Source: Lachnospiraceae bacterium
Lineage (GTDB): Bacteria; Bacillota; Clostridia; Lachnospirales; Lachnospiraceae
Length of the DNA stretch: 64,000 bases
Direction: 5' to 3'
NCBI GenBank assembly: GCA_021202635.1
Contig: JAJQCQ010000079.1
Span: 66,233-130,232 of the forward strand
The notes under the pieces are model-generated. The model did not search any database. It was not told where the DNA came from and saw nothing but the letters and a program-made list of their open reading frames with translations. A program made the position numbers and the translations under genes. Position 1 is the first letter of the stretch. Every line of letters starts with the position of its first letter. Positions 18,235 through 27,670 of this stretch are shown in pieces.

Positions 18235-18281
18235 TTGCTTTTTGGGTTGCTCTGTGCTATACTGGGGGAAACATATGTACG
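18235..18281 (+). promoter_or_regulatory. lexA promoter with overlapping LexA box
   Basis: TTGCTT (18235-18240) and TATACT (18258-18263) are 17 bp apart. GAAACATATGTACG at 18268-18281 matches the Gram-positive LexA box (CGAAC-N4-GTTCG) with an imperfect right arm and covers the expected transcription start, as for autorepression. Confidence 0.7.
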
Positions 18282-18295
18282 AGAGGTAAGAAATT

Positions 18296-18907
18296 ATGCC
18301 AGGACCGATTACACCAAAACAGCAGGAAATCCTTGATTATATCAAAAGTGAGATTCTCAGCCGCGGCTTTCCCCCCGCGGTGCGCGAAATCTGCCAGGCG
18401 GTACACCTGAAGTCGACCTCCTCTGTTCACTCTCATCTGGAATCCCTTGAGAAGAACGGTTATATTCGCAGAGACCCGACCAAACCGCGGGCGATTGAGA
18501 TTCTCGATGAGTCGTTTAACCTCACACGCCGCGAGATGGTCAGTGTGCCGATTGTCGGAACCGTCGCGGCCGGGCAGCCGATTCTCGCTGAACAGAACAT
18601 TGACAGTTACTTCCCCATCCCGGCGGAATATATGCCGAATGAACAGTCCTTCATTCTTCGGGTGAAGGGAGAAAGCATGGTGAATGCCGGCATCCTCGAT
18701 GGAGACTGTGTGCTCGTCCGTCAGCAGGTGACCGCGGACAATGGGGATATTGTTGTCGCGCTTCTGGATGATTCCGCTACAGTCAAGACCTTTTATAAAG
18801 AAAAGGATCATATCCGTCTGCAGCCGGAGAATGATACCATGGACCCGATCCTTGTCCATGACGTACAGATTCTTGGAAAAGTATTTGGTGTGTTCCGCTT
18901 CTTCTGA
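18296..18907 (+). CDS. lexA: SOS repressor LexA
   Basis: 203 residues. N-terminal winged helix (residues 1-65, [20 protein letters not shown]) and C-terminal S24 self-cleavage domain. Cleavage would fall between Ala92 and Gly93 (TVAAGQP); the catalytic dyad is Ser127 (GESM) and Lys164 (ATVKTF). It represses DNA-damage genes until RecA filaments trigger self-cleavage. Promoter and box lie upstream, and a terminator follows. Confidence 0.97.
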   Translation: MPGPITPKQQEILDYIKSEILSRGFPPAVREICQAVHLKSTSSVHSHLESLEKNGYIRRDPTKPRAIEILDESFNLTRREMVSVPIVGTVAAGQPILAEQNIDSYFPIPAEYMPNEQSFILRVKGESMVNAGILDGDCVLVRQQVTADNGDIVVALLDDSATVKTFYKEKDHIRLQPENDTMDPILVHDVQILGKVFGVFRFF

Positions 18908-18945
18908 GCGGCACGCCATGCAAAAGGAAACACCATGCAAAAGAG

Positions 18946-19007
18946 AAACCCTCCATGAACGATTTTCAGGCAGAAACTGTCGCAGGATCGCTCATAGAGG
19001 GTTTTTT
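18946..19007 (+). terminator. Rho-independent terminator after lexA
   Basis: AAACCCTC and ATGA-CGAT arms at 18946-18963 pair with ATCG-TCAT and GAGGG at 18987-19001, followed by TTTTTT. The loop is long (about 23 bases). Confidence 0.75.
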
Positions 19008-19066
19008 CGGGGTAAATGCGGTATCTGTTCAGAACAGCAGGTGAATCTGAACTGTTACCACAAATC

Positions 19067-19867
19067 TTATAATTCAAATCGATTCTCCAGGCCATCCAGC
19101 AGATCCTTCGGCAATGCCAGATGGAACCCATTCGGGTTCAGAAGAAAGCCGGTGGCGTCCTTCAGCAGAAGCTTGGAAAGACTCTCGAAGGGCACTGCGA
19201 TCGCCTGAAATTTATTCTCTTTATTGAACTTGCTCATCTCGGTCGGATCCGTGAATATCGGCTGGAACGCGTCCCCGTTTTTATTTTTCAAAAGCGGCAG
19301 GCGGTACTTCTTCTGCTTCAGCTTCTCCGCGTCGCTCTCCGGACCTTCAAACATCTCAATCGGCATCACGTAGCGGCTCTTCATCAGATTTACCGCCAGC
19401 TCTTCCTCCAGATCAGCCAGATCCGTTTTCTCCTCATCCGGAACAGGCCGGGATGCCTCCTGCATAAAGTAAAGGGCCGTCAGCTGCAGCTGGGGATTAA
19501 AAATCGGCTGCCTGTCTTTCGGAAGCTTTGTATAATCCGGACGATGCACCAGCTCCTCCAGACCGAGCGGTTCCTGCCCGCTTCCGCTGACAAATACGAG
19601 TTCATTGATCCCCATGGAAAATAAGGTAGCGAAAAAATTCAGGAACTTTTTGTTCGGGTATTTGACCCCCTTCAGTGCGATCTTTTTCTCCGTATACGGC
19701 TTCGCAAATGCCTGCAGCTGCTCCTCCGTATCAAACAGCCAGATCTGGTCGTTATAGGTCTCCGGATCACAGGTCACAAAGGGCATGTTCGTGAACGTAC
19801 AATACGCGACGATCAGGCTCTCCTTTTTCTGAATACTTCTCACTAAAAATTTCTTATCTGCTGCCAT
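19067..19867 (-). CDS. SseB-family protein
   Basis: 266 residues from the ATG at 19867 (GGGAGG five bases upstream; open frame extends a little further). The N-terminal half carries the SseB N-domain pattern (FVTCDPETYNDQIWLFDTEE) and the C-terminal part a second SseB-like segment (AIAVPFESLSKLLLKDATGF). In Firmicutes these are cytosolic proteins of unknown role; no secretion signal is seen. Convergent to lexA. Confidence 0.75.
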   Translation of the reverse strand: MAADKKFLVRSIQKKESLIVAYCTFTNMPFVTCDPETYNDQIWLFDTEEQLQAFAKPYTEKKIALKGVKYPNKKFLNFFATLFSMGINELVFVSGSGQEPLGLEELVHRPDYTKLPKDRQPIFNPQLQLTALYFMQEASRPVPDEEKTDLADLEEELAVNLMKSRYVMPIEMFEGPESDAEKLKQKKYRLPLLKNKNGDAFQPIFTDPTEMSKFNKENKFQAIAVPFESLSKLLLKDATGFLLNPNGFHLALPKDLLDGLENRFEL

Positions 19868-20005
19868 AGCTTCCTCCCGTCTCGCAAGTATCGTTGCAGT
19901 CTCATTTTCCAAAAAGCTCCGTCGCTGTTACCGGTCACACCTTCATCCGGTTTCCGTCGTTTTTCCTCTGCAGGTATGACCAGCAACGCAGCTTCACAGC
20001 TCCAT

Positions 20006-20386
20006 TTATTCTAAGTCCTCTATCCGCATGGACTTGCCGTCCCGCCAGATCCGCTCCAGATCATAAAAAAGGCGGTTTTCTGTATCAAAGATATGGACGA
20101 TCACATCTCCAAAATCAATGAGAATCCAGTTCGCGCTGCGGTACCCTTCTGTCTGCTTTGCCGGGTAGCCCGCTTTGTGCAGCTGTTCTTCGACATTATC
20201 CGCCATCGCCTGCACCTGATTGCGGTTCGTACCGGAAGCAATGATAAAATAATCCGCCACTACGGAAACTTCTTCAATATTGATAATCTTCACGTCTTCT
20301 GCTTTTTTCTCAAGAAGCGCGTCACAGGCCAGCTTCGCCTTTTTCTTCGCGATCGTCTTCGCGTCTTTCTCTGCCATTTCTGCCAT
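20006..20386 (-). CDS. rsfS: Ribosome silencing factor RsfS
   Basis: 126 residues. RsfS (Iojap/YbeB family) binds L14 of the large subunit and blocks subunit joining in starvation. Family motifs are ADYFIIASGTNRNQVQAMAD, SANWILIDFGDVIVHIF and YDLERIW. Start ATG directly abuts the TAA of yqeK. Last gene of the rplU-to-rsfS run. Confidence 0.96.
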   Translation of the reverse strand: MAEMAEKDAKTIAKKKAKLACDALLEKKAEDVKIINIEEVSVVADYFIIASGTNRNQVQAMADNVEEQLHKAGYPAKQTEGYRSANWILIDFGDVIVHIFDTENRLFYDLERIWRDGKSMRIEDLE

Positions 20387-20980
20387 TTAGTCGTCCTCCC
20401 TTTCTCCGATCAGATTTTCATAGTAATTATAAGCCACAACGGACTGATTATCAAGACTGGCTTTTGTCTGTTCCAGATAAGAGAGCGTATCCCGAAGGGT
20501 CAGATAAACCGCCATATCCAGATCAGAAAAGGCAAGCGCACGGATTCTTCTCAGATTCGGGGCTTTTGCACGTCCCGGCTCTATATAGTCAGAGAGAAAT
20601 ACGATTTTCTCCATCAGTGACATATCTGGCTTGCCCGTAGTATGACAGCGGATCGCGCTGAGGATTTCCATATCTTCTACTCCATATTTGTCCTTCGCAA
20701 TACAGGCGCCAAGCTTTGCATGCAGAAGCTGCGGGGCGGCACGTTCCGCCTCAGAGACAGAGAGCTTGTAGTGTTCACACAGTTTGATCTTCTGCGGGTT
20801 CGGAATGCATTTGGCACAATCATGCAATAGCCCCGCCACGCCGGTGCGCTCCAGATCCTCCCCATGGCACATGGCCAGAGCCATTGCTGTGTACATCACC
20901 CCCTGCGTATGCACATAGCGCGGTTCGTCCAGCTCTTTTTTCAGTCTCTTCTGCATCTTTGAGATATTATAGCCGCTCAT
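20387..20980 (-). CDS. yqeK: HD-domain hydrolase YqeK (bis(5'-nucleosyl)-tetraphosphatase, symmetrical)
   Basis: 197 residues with the HD-superfamily residues His23 (RYVHTQGV), LLHDCAK, and later HAKLGA and HTTGKPDMS. The family hydrolyses Ap4A to two ADP. Lies between nadD and rsfS, the standard Firmicute order; spacing to nadD is only nine bases. Confidence 0.93.
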   Translation of the reverse strand: MSGYNISKMQKRLKKELDEPRYVHTQGVMYTAMALAMCHGEDLERTGVAGLLHDCAKCIPNPQKIKLCEHYKLSVSEAERAAPQLLHAKLGACIAKDKYGVEDMEILSAIRCHTTGKPDMSLMEKIVFLSDYIEPGRAKAPNLRRIRALAFSDLDMAVYLTLRDTLSYLEQTKASLDNQSVVAYNYYENLIGEREDD

Positions 20981-20989
20981 ACACGCATC

Positions 20990-21637
20990 TTAGCCCCCGT
21001 AAATCCCGTTTTCCTCAATATACTCCATTACCGCATCCGGTACAAGTCCCCGGATGGATTCATGCTCCCGGCAGCGCCTTCGCAGATCTGTAGAAGAAAT
21101 CTGCATTTTGGGAAGATCCAGCAAAACAATTCTCGCTCCAAACGTCTCCTTCAGCTCGTCCATTTTTCGCCGGATTGTCTCTGAAGCCAGATCATCCCGC
21201 CCGGTCGCAACCAGCACACAGTTCTCGCAAATGGTATCCGGATGATACCAGGTATCAAATGCCATCAGAGAATCCCCGCCGATGATAAAATAAAATTCCG
21301 TCCCGGGTTCGCGCTTTTTCATGCGAACAATCGTATCCCTGGTATAAGTCAGACCTCCCCGCAGCATTTCCTCCGCGTCAAGTAAAAAATACGGGCAGCC
21401 GCGGATCGCCAGCTGTACCATATCCAGGCGCTGCGCATCTGTTGCTCCATCCCGGCGATGCTGCTTGTGCGGAGGATTTCCGGAAGGCAAAAAGAGAACC
21501 GTCTCCAGGGACAATTGCCTGCGGGCGCATTCGGCCAGCTTCAGATGGCCATTGTGAATCGGGTCGAATGTGCCGCCCATAATTCCTTTGCGCTGCTTCT
21601 TCACTTCCATACACTGCTCTGTCTGTGCTGCGTCCAC
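20990..21637 (-). CDS. nadD: Nicotinate-nucleotide adenylyltransferase NadD
   Basis: 215 residues from a GTG at 21637 (GGAG nine bases before); an ATG at 21610 is an alternative start giving MEVKKQRKGIMGG. Makes deamido-NAD from nicotinate mononucleotide and ATP. Nucleotidyltransferase motifs: GGTFDPIHNGHL near the N-terminus and ISSTDLRRR near the C-terminus. Operon neighbour of yqeK and yhbY. Confidence 0.95.
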   Translation of the reverse strand: MDAAQTEQCMEVKKQRKGIMGGTFDPIHNGHLKLAECARRQLSLETVLFLPSGNPPHKQHRRDGATDAQRLDMVQLAIRGCPYFLLDAEEMLRGGLTYTRDTIVRMKKREPGTEFYFIIGGDSLMAFDTWYHPDTICENCVLVATGRDDLASETIRRKMDELKETFGARIVLLDLPKMQISSTDLRRRCREHESIRGLVPDAVMEYIEENGIYGG

Positions 21638-21661
21638 TTCCTGTGCTCCGTTCCTTCCTGG

Positions 21662-21955
21662 TTACTTTGGCAGTTCTATTTTTCTTTTATCGTCTTTTCC
21701 AGGCCGGTAAAGCACAATCTTTTTTCCGATCACCTGCACAACCTGAGAGCGGGTGCGATCGGCCAGCACCTGTGCCAGCTCGTGTGGATCATCCATGCAG
21801 TTTTGCAGTACTCCTACCTTTATCAATTCACGCGCTGCAAGCGCTTCCTCTACTGCCGCCGTCACCTCCGGCGTCAGAGAGGATTTTCCAATCTGAAAGA
21901 CAGGCTCCATCGTCATCGCAAGGCTTTTCAGATAAGCCCGTTGTTTACTCGTCAT
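21662..21955 (-). CDS. yhbY: YhbY-family CRM-domain RNA-binding protein
   Basis: 97 residues, a single CRM domain: TSKQRAYLKSLA at the start, FQIGKSSLTPEV, and a C-terminal IGKKIVLYRPG. Associates with pre-50S ribosomes in homologues. Six bases separate it from obg. Confidence 0.95.
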   Translation of the reverse strand: MTSKQRAYLKSLAMTMEPVFQIGKSSLTPEVTAAVEEALAARELIKVGVLQNCMDDPHELAQVLADRTRSQVVQVIGKKIVLYRPGKDDKRKIELPK

Positions 21956-21961
21956 TTTCGC

Positions 21962-23317
<1,356 letters not shown>

Positions 23318-23325
23318 TACCTGAA

Positions 23326-23613
23326 TTATTCAGCTGCAACAGGATGAACAGATACCTGTTTTTTATCTCTTCCAAGCCGTTCAAAACGTACAACTCCGTC
23401 CGCAGTTGCAAACAGTGTGTCGTCTCCGCCCCGTCCAACATTCAAACCAGGATGGATCTTCGTACCGCGCTGTCTGTAAAGAATGTTTCCGGCTTTTACA
23501 AACTGTCCATCTGCTCTCTTCGCACCAAGTCTTTTGGCCTCGGAATCTCTGCCGTTCTTTGTAGAACCGACTCCCTTTTTGTGAGCGAAGAACTGAAGGT
23601 TCATATTCAACAT
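23326..23613 (-). CDS. rpmA: 50S ribosomal protein L27 with Prp-cleavable extension
   Basis: 95 residues. The N-terminus [21 protein letters not shown] has the Firmicute extension cut after the two Phe by Prp, exposing the residues that reach the peptidyl-transferase centre. The prp gene is directly upstream. Confidence 0.97.
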   Translation of the reverse strand: MLNMNLQFFAHKKGVGSTKNGRDSEAKRLGAKRADGQFVKAGNILYRQRGTKIHPGLNVGRGGDDTLFATADGVVRFERLGRDKKQVSVHPVAAE

Positions 23614-23616
23614 TCG

Positions 23617-23952
23617 TCACACCTCCTCAAATGTAAGGGTAATATATTTCTCTCCATATTCAGCCTGTATACTTCGAATTCCAAGCACCAGGCTGTCCAT
23701 CAGCAGAGAAGACTTTTCACTGACCGTATCCGGAAATTCCATTTTCAGATATCCGCCATCCTCAGACAGCTCCTGTCTGAAAGAATCCTCTGTGAAGGTC
23801 TCAATCGAATTCACCGTATTCAGCGCCAGCACGGACACTGCTGCACAGACAAGATCACTGCCCGCTTCGGCATATTCGGCATGGCCTTCAAAGGAAAATC
23901 CTCTGTACTGATGCTCTGACTGCCACACAGTAAAAACGATCATTTTCGTCAA
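23617..23952 (-). CDS. prp: Ribosomal-processing cysteine protease Prp
   Basis: 111 residues. Catalytic His24 in FEGHAEYA and Cys36 in [10 protein letters not shown]. Removes the N-terminal extension of L27. Start overlaps the stop of rplU by four bases and it lies between rplU and rpmA as in other Firmicutes. Confidence 0.95.
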   Translation of the reverse strand: MTKMIVFTVWQSEHQYRGFSFEGHAEYAEAGSDLVCAAVSVLALNTVNSIETFTEDSFRQELSEDGGYLKMEFPDTVSEKSSLLMDSLVLGIRSIQAEYGEKYITLTFEEV

Positions 23953-24254
23953 CCATTAATCTTTTCAATCTTTACCTGTGTGTACTGCTGTCTGTGACCG
24001 TTTTTCTTATGGTAACCCGTCTTTCTCTTGTACTTGTAAACGATGACTTTCTTCGCTTTAGCGTTGCAGACAACCGTCGCTGTCACTGTCGCGCCGGCAA
24101 CATCTGCGCCGACCTTCAGACCATCATCACTTACTGCAAGCACCTGATCAAACGTAACAGTCTCTCCAGCCTCCACTCCAAGCTTCTCTACTCGAATGAT
24201 ATCGCCCTCGGCTACTTTGTACTGTTTACCACCTGTTGCAATAATTGCGTACAT
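23949..24254 (-). CDS. rplU: 50S ribosomal protein L21
   Basis: 101 residues from the ATG at 24254 ([14 protein letters not shown]), with AGGAGG upstream; the longer open frame covers leader sequence. C-terminus [17 protein letters not shown] is typical. First gene of the ribosomal/GTPase operon. Confidence 0.97.
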   Translation of the reverse strand: MYAIIATGGKQYKVAEGDIIRVEKLGVEAGETVTFDQVLAVSDDGLKVGADVAGATVTATVVCNAKAKKVIVYKYKRKTGYHKKNGHRQQYTQVKIEKING

Positions 24255-24335
24255 ATGGCACACCTCCTGTCTATCATTACTCGCCAAATACGGTGACCGA
24301 CTGTGCGGTACTTCAACCTCTTTGTGCGGCATACT
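24255..24335 (-). ncRNA. Candidate L21 leader of the rplU mRNA
   Basis: The roughly 80-base leader between the predicted start point and rplU holds paired CCGCACA blocks and a region like the Firmicute L21 leader, thought to be an autoregulatory structure bound by L21. I judge by position and length; folding was not computed. Confidence 0.45.
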
Positions 24336-24340
24336 GACCT

Positions 24341-24369
24341 ATCATAACACACGATTTAAACTGCGTCAA
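24341..24369 (-). promoter_or_regulatory. Strong sigma-A type promoter of rplU
   Basis: TTGACG (24364-24369) and TATGAT (24341-24346) on the minus strand, spaced 17 bp, in the gap after the kinase stop. Confidence 0.85.
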
Positions 24370-24385
24370 TTCCTTTTTCGTCTTT

Positions 24386-25138
24386 TTAACTGTTCTTTTT
24401 TGACGCATCTTCGGAAGAGGCACCGTACGGTTCCCCATAGGGTGAGCCGTAGTATTTCCCATATTTTCCGTACTTTCCGTATTTTCCATATTTCCCGTAA
24501 TAGGAATTCTTTGAATAATCAACCTTATTCAAAACAACGCCAAGGATCGGCGTATTGGTTTTTTCCAGCTGCTGCTTAATGTCCTGTTCGAAGCGATAGC
24601 TGTTCCAGCCTTCCTCAATCACTATGATCGAACCATCGCATTTGCTGGCAATGATCGCGCTGTCTACTACGCTGCCAAGTGGCGGGGAGTCAATGAGAAT
24701 ATAATCATAGCTCTCTCTGAGCGCCGCCAGCATATGGTCAAAATAGCTGCTGCTCAGAAGCTCTGATGGGTTTGGCGGAACCGGGCCAGCAAACGCAATA
24801 TAGAAATTCGGAACATTCGTCTGGCAGATAATATCAACCAGCGATGCCTGTTTCGAAAGGAAATGCGTCAGTCCCTTCATATTACCTGCCACATCTACGC
24901 GCCCAAGCAGCGCGGATTTTCTCAGATCTGCATCGAGCAAAAGTACCTTTTTCCCAATCTCAGAAAGAGAAATCGCCAGATTCAGGATCACATAGGTCTT
25001 TCCCTCGTTCTGTGTGCAGGAAGTAAATACAATCGCCTTTTTATCTCCGCCGCAGAACTGAAGATTTGTACGAAGGGATTTGCAGGCCTCTGCGCTGTAA
25101 TAATTCAATTCCGGTTTTTTGATCTCTATATATTTCAT
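24386..25138 (-). CDS. Bacterial tyrosine kinase (CpsD/CapB/EpsB type)
   Basis: 250 residues from the ATG at 25138 (GGAAGG upstream). Walker A is SCTQNEGKTY (40-49; usual is GEGKS/T), Walker A' is VLLLDADLRK and Walker B is ILIDSPPLG. The C-terminus holds a run of GKY repeats and in all over ten Tyr after residue 220, the autophosphorylation cluster. With the adjacent YveK-like activator it would regulate polysaccharide polymerisation. No glycosyltransferase or export genes are near, so its target pathway is elsewhere. Confidence 0.93.
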   Translation of the reverse strand: MKYIEIKKPELNYYSAEACKSLRTNLQFCGGDKKAIVFTSCTQNEGKTYVILNLAISLSEIGKKVLLLDADLRKSALLGRVDVAGNMKGLTHFLSKQASLVDIICQTNVPNFYIAFAGPVPPNPSELLSSSYFDHMLAALRESYDYILIDSPPLGSVVDSAIIASKCDGSIIVIEEGWNSYRFEQDIKQQLEKTNTPILGVVLNKVDYSKNSYYGKYGKYGKYGKYGKYYGSPYGEPYGASSEDASKKNS

Positions 25139-25142
25139 CGAT

Positions 25143-25895
25143 TCAGCCCTTCCTCTTTTTGCTTCCGCGCTCGCGTTTCTTACGCTGCTTCTTTTCACGC
25201 ACAAGGGATTCATCCAGCGGCATGGAACCCAGAACACTGAGTCCCAGATACCTCTCTACATCTTCGGTAGTCTTAACCTTATCATCCAGGATGAAGATCA
25301 CAACCAGCACTCCAAGGGTCGCCACCATACCAAGAAGCGCCGCAATCAGCACATTCTTCGTAAGGCTCGGACTGGACTTCTCTGTCGGTATATTCGCCTC
25401 ATCGACGACATTGACCGACTCCAGCTCCATAATCTCTTTAATATGAGTCACGGAAGCCTGACAGATCGCCTGCGCGATATCCCTTGCCATATAGGGGTCC
25501 GGATCCGTAACACTGATCGACACAACACGTGTGTCCGACTGTGCCGACACGGTCACCACCGAAAGAAGCTCATCGTAATCCATGTCAAGGCCGAGCTGGG
25601 CGATCACCGCCTCAATCACCGTCCGGCTCTGAATCATCTCTATGTAGTCCTCAGTCAGATACGTACTGCTCGTTATATCGCTGCTCGTAACGCTGTCCGT
25701 CGACTGACGGTTCAACACGTAAATCTTCGCGGTTGACGTATACTGTGGGGTAATAAACCACGCCGTAACAATAAAAGAAAGAATCGAGCATATACCAACA
25801 ACCAGAATTACATATCCAATCTTGCTAAGTATAAAAGAGACTATTTCCCCAAGGTCTATGGTTATTTCGTCATTGTTTTGTACTTCTGTTTCCAT
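25143..25895 (-). CDS. YveK/Wzz-type polysaccharide chain-length regulator
   Basis: 250 residues from the ATG at 25895 (AGGAGG upstream). Two membrane spans (about 25-47 and 183-205, VLIAALLGMVATLGVLVVIF) flank an extracellular Wzz domain (YTSTAKIYVLNRQ). The basic C-terminal tail (REKKQRKKRERGSKKRK) contacts and activates the kinase in this family. Gap to the kinase is four bases. Confidence 0.93.
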   Translation of the reverse strand: METEVQNNDEITIDLGEIVSFILSKIGYVILVVGICSILSFIVTAWFITPQYTSTAKIYVLNRQSTDSVTSSDITSSTYLTEDYIEMIQSRTVIEAVIAQLGLDMDYDELLSVVTVSAQSDTRVVSISVTDPDPYMARDIAQAICQASVTHIKEIMELESVNVVDEANIPTEKSSPSLTKNVLIAALLGMVATLGVLVVIFILDDKVKTTEDVERYLGLSVLGSMPLDESLVREKKQRKKRERGSKKRKG

Positions 25896-26064
25896 TTTGC
25901 CCTCCTGTAAGTAATGCACCCGCCGTAAACCCATTCACAGCTTTCCCGGGTGTTTTTGCTTATAGTTTCCTCCTCCCGATCTCATAACGTCTGCACTTCA
26001 GACTTTAACGTACTGATTATATACTCTCTCTCCTCTTTTGTAAAGAATTTATTTTGTAGCACCA

Positions 26065-26228
26065 GTTTAGAACAGCATCGAAATGAAAGGACAGCCTGTG
26101 CAGGTTTACCTGCTAAAGGCTGTATTTTCATTTCGGGATGGGCGAAACGCCCATCCAGCCACAGATATGTGACGCGTAAGCGGCATATAGCCTGCGAAGC
26201 AGGCGATCTGTGGCTTGATGTTCTAAAC
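26065..26228. repeat. Structured 164-bp intergenic element with perfect 10-bp terminal inverted repeats
   Basis: Bounded by GTTTAGAACA (26065-26074) and its complement TGTTCTAAAC (26219-26228). Inside: a long arm AAATGAAAGGACAGCC against GGCTGTATTTTCATTT capped by GCAGG-TTTA-CCTGC; a hairpin GATGGGCG-AAA-CGCCCATC; and a possible three-way junction in which GCCACAG and CTGTGGC enclose CGC-GTAA-GCG and GCCTGC-GAA-GCAGGC hairpins. No open frame. It lies in the gap between tmcAL and yveK. Confidence 0.8.
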
Positions 26229-26237
26229 GTCCCGTGC

Positions 26238-26266
26238 AGAACAGCATCGAAATGAAAGGACAGCCT
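26238..26266. repeat. Second copy of the left end of the 26-kb element
   Basis: 29 bases identical to 26069-26097 (begins AGAACAGCATCG). It abuts the stop codon of tmcAL and lacks the rest of the element. Confidence 0.85.
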
Positions 26267-27582
26267 CACAGCCTTACCGGACTGATCTCCTGCTCTGTCC
26301 GGAACGGTATGCCATATTTTTCCGCCCGGATGGCGCGGTACAGATGAGAAGCCGCTACATCCATGGACCACATCTGTCTGCCGGGATCCGACAGCTGTTT
26401 CCCGGCAGACGCAGCCCTGGAAATCAGGGGCAGTGCGCTTTTTTGTCTGATTTCATGCAAAAGAGGCGCAGCTTCCCGGCGGAAGCCAAGGATATGCGCG
26501 TAAAAAACATATCCTTCCCGGCAAAAAGACGCAACGGTTTCTTTCCGGATATCCAGAATAAGGTGCAGCAGAGCACGGCGAATGCGCGCTTCGGTAATCT
26601 GCTTTGTTTTCAGAAGAGCCGTGATCTCGCGGAAACGTTTTCCTATACACTGGAAGCGCAGACGATGAACCCGCTCCGCCAGATCCCCGGACAGATCAAA
26701 AACGGCATCCAGATTGTCCCCATCGATCAGCCGGTACGTCAGCAGCGGAAGCAGATCATCCGGAAAAATCGGGCAGGTGCCGGCTTCTGCAAACAGGGCG
26801 CGGATGCGGTCCGGAATATACCCGTCCAGAGAATGGACGTCTCCTTTTTCCAGACATTCTCTGATCGCGCCCGCCGAACAGTACTCGCCGGTCAATGCCT
26901 GTTCCGAATAAGAGCTTCCTCTGCGCGGCAGCGGAAGCGGACAGATTCTGGAATGTATTTTTTTCAGTGCCTTACAATATTCAACACCCAGGATGCTGTT
27001 GGGCGTCGAAAGCAAAGCGGAAAGCGTATTGCGGTCTTTTTTCGCTTCATCGGATGAATCTTTTGTGTGCCTGATCTCTTTCCCGCACACACCGATATAG
27101 CGGTTCAGCGCTTCCTCGCGTGCCCGCGGAAACGGCAGCCCCAGGCGCAGGCCTTCCCGCAGTGCAAGCCGATAGGGCTCCGGCTCCTCTAGTAAAATCT
27201 CCGCGACCGTCTGGAAGCTTCCGCAATCCATGGCCGCGGATACTTCTGCACTCCCGGAAGCTTCGCCCGGCTCCGCGCCAAAACAAAGCGTGTCAACGAC
27301 TCCCAGGCCATCCAGCAGACGAACAGCGCCCTCCGCAAAATATTCCGCACTGCCTGTCGCATAACAGACGGGCAATTCGATCACCAGATCCGCGCCGCAG
27401 CGCAGCGCCATTTCCGTACGGATATATTTGTCAAAAATGGCCGGAGCTCCACGCTGCACATAATCCGGACTCATCACAACTACCGCAAAATCCGCGTCTG
27501 AAAGCTCTTTTGCCTTCCGGAGATGGTATTCATGTCCGGTATGAAACGGGTTATACTCCGCTATAATTCCGACTGTACGCAT
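26266..27582 (-). CDS. tmcAL: tRNA(Met) cytidine acetate ligase TmcAL
   Basis: 438 residues. Makes N4-acetylcytidine at the wobble position of elongator tRNA-Met from acetate and ATP. N-terminal nucleotidyltransferase motif AEYNPFHTGHEYHL and the family pattern VVVMSPDYVQRGAPAIFDKY; later RRGSSYSEQAL. Length is slightly above the usual 400. Once called YlbM. Confidence 0.94.
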   Translation of the reverse strand: MRTVGIIAEYNPFHTGHEYHLRKAKELSDADFAVVVMSPDYVQRGAPAIFDKYIRTEMALRCGADLVIELPVCYATGSAEYFAEGAVRLLDGLGVVDTLCFGAEPGEASGSAEVSAAMDCGSFQTVAEILLEEPEPYRLALREGLRLGLPFPRAREEALNRYIGVCGKEIRHTKDSSDEAKKDRNTLSALLSTPNSILGVEYCKALKKIHSRICPLPLPRRGSSYSEQALTGEYCSAGAIRECLEKGDVHSLDGYIPDRIRALFAEAGTCPIFPDDLLPLLTYRLIDGDNLDAVFDLSGDLAERVHRLRFQCIGKRFREITALLKTKQITEARIRRALLHLILDIRKETVASFCREGYVFYAHILGFRREAAPLLHEIRQKSALPLISRAASAGKQLSDPGRQMWSMDVAASHLYRAIRAEKYGIPFRTEQEISPVRL

Positions 27583-27670
27583 GGATCATTACTCCGAAAT
27601 GTATCTTAGTTTGTTACTGTTCACGCCCCGACCACGCACTTGCTGCCTGGTCAGAGTGTGACCTGTAATC

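Noticed and set aside
24386-24500. Tandem DNA repeat as a mobile or regulatory element
   Set aside because: It encodes the Tyr-rich GKY tail of the kinase, an expected feature of the family.
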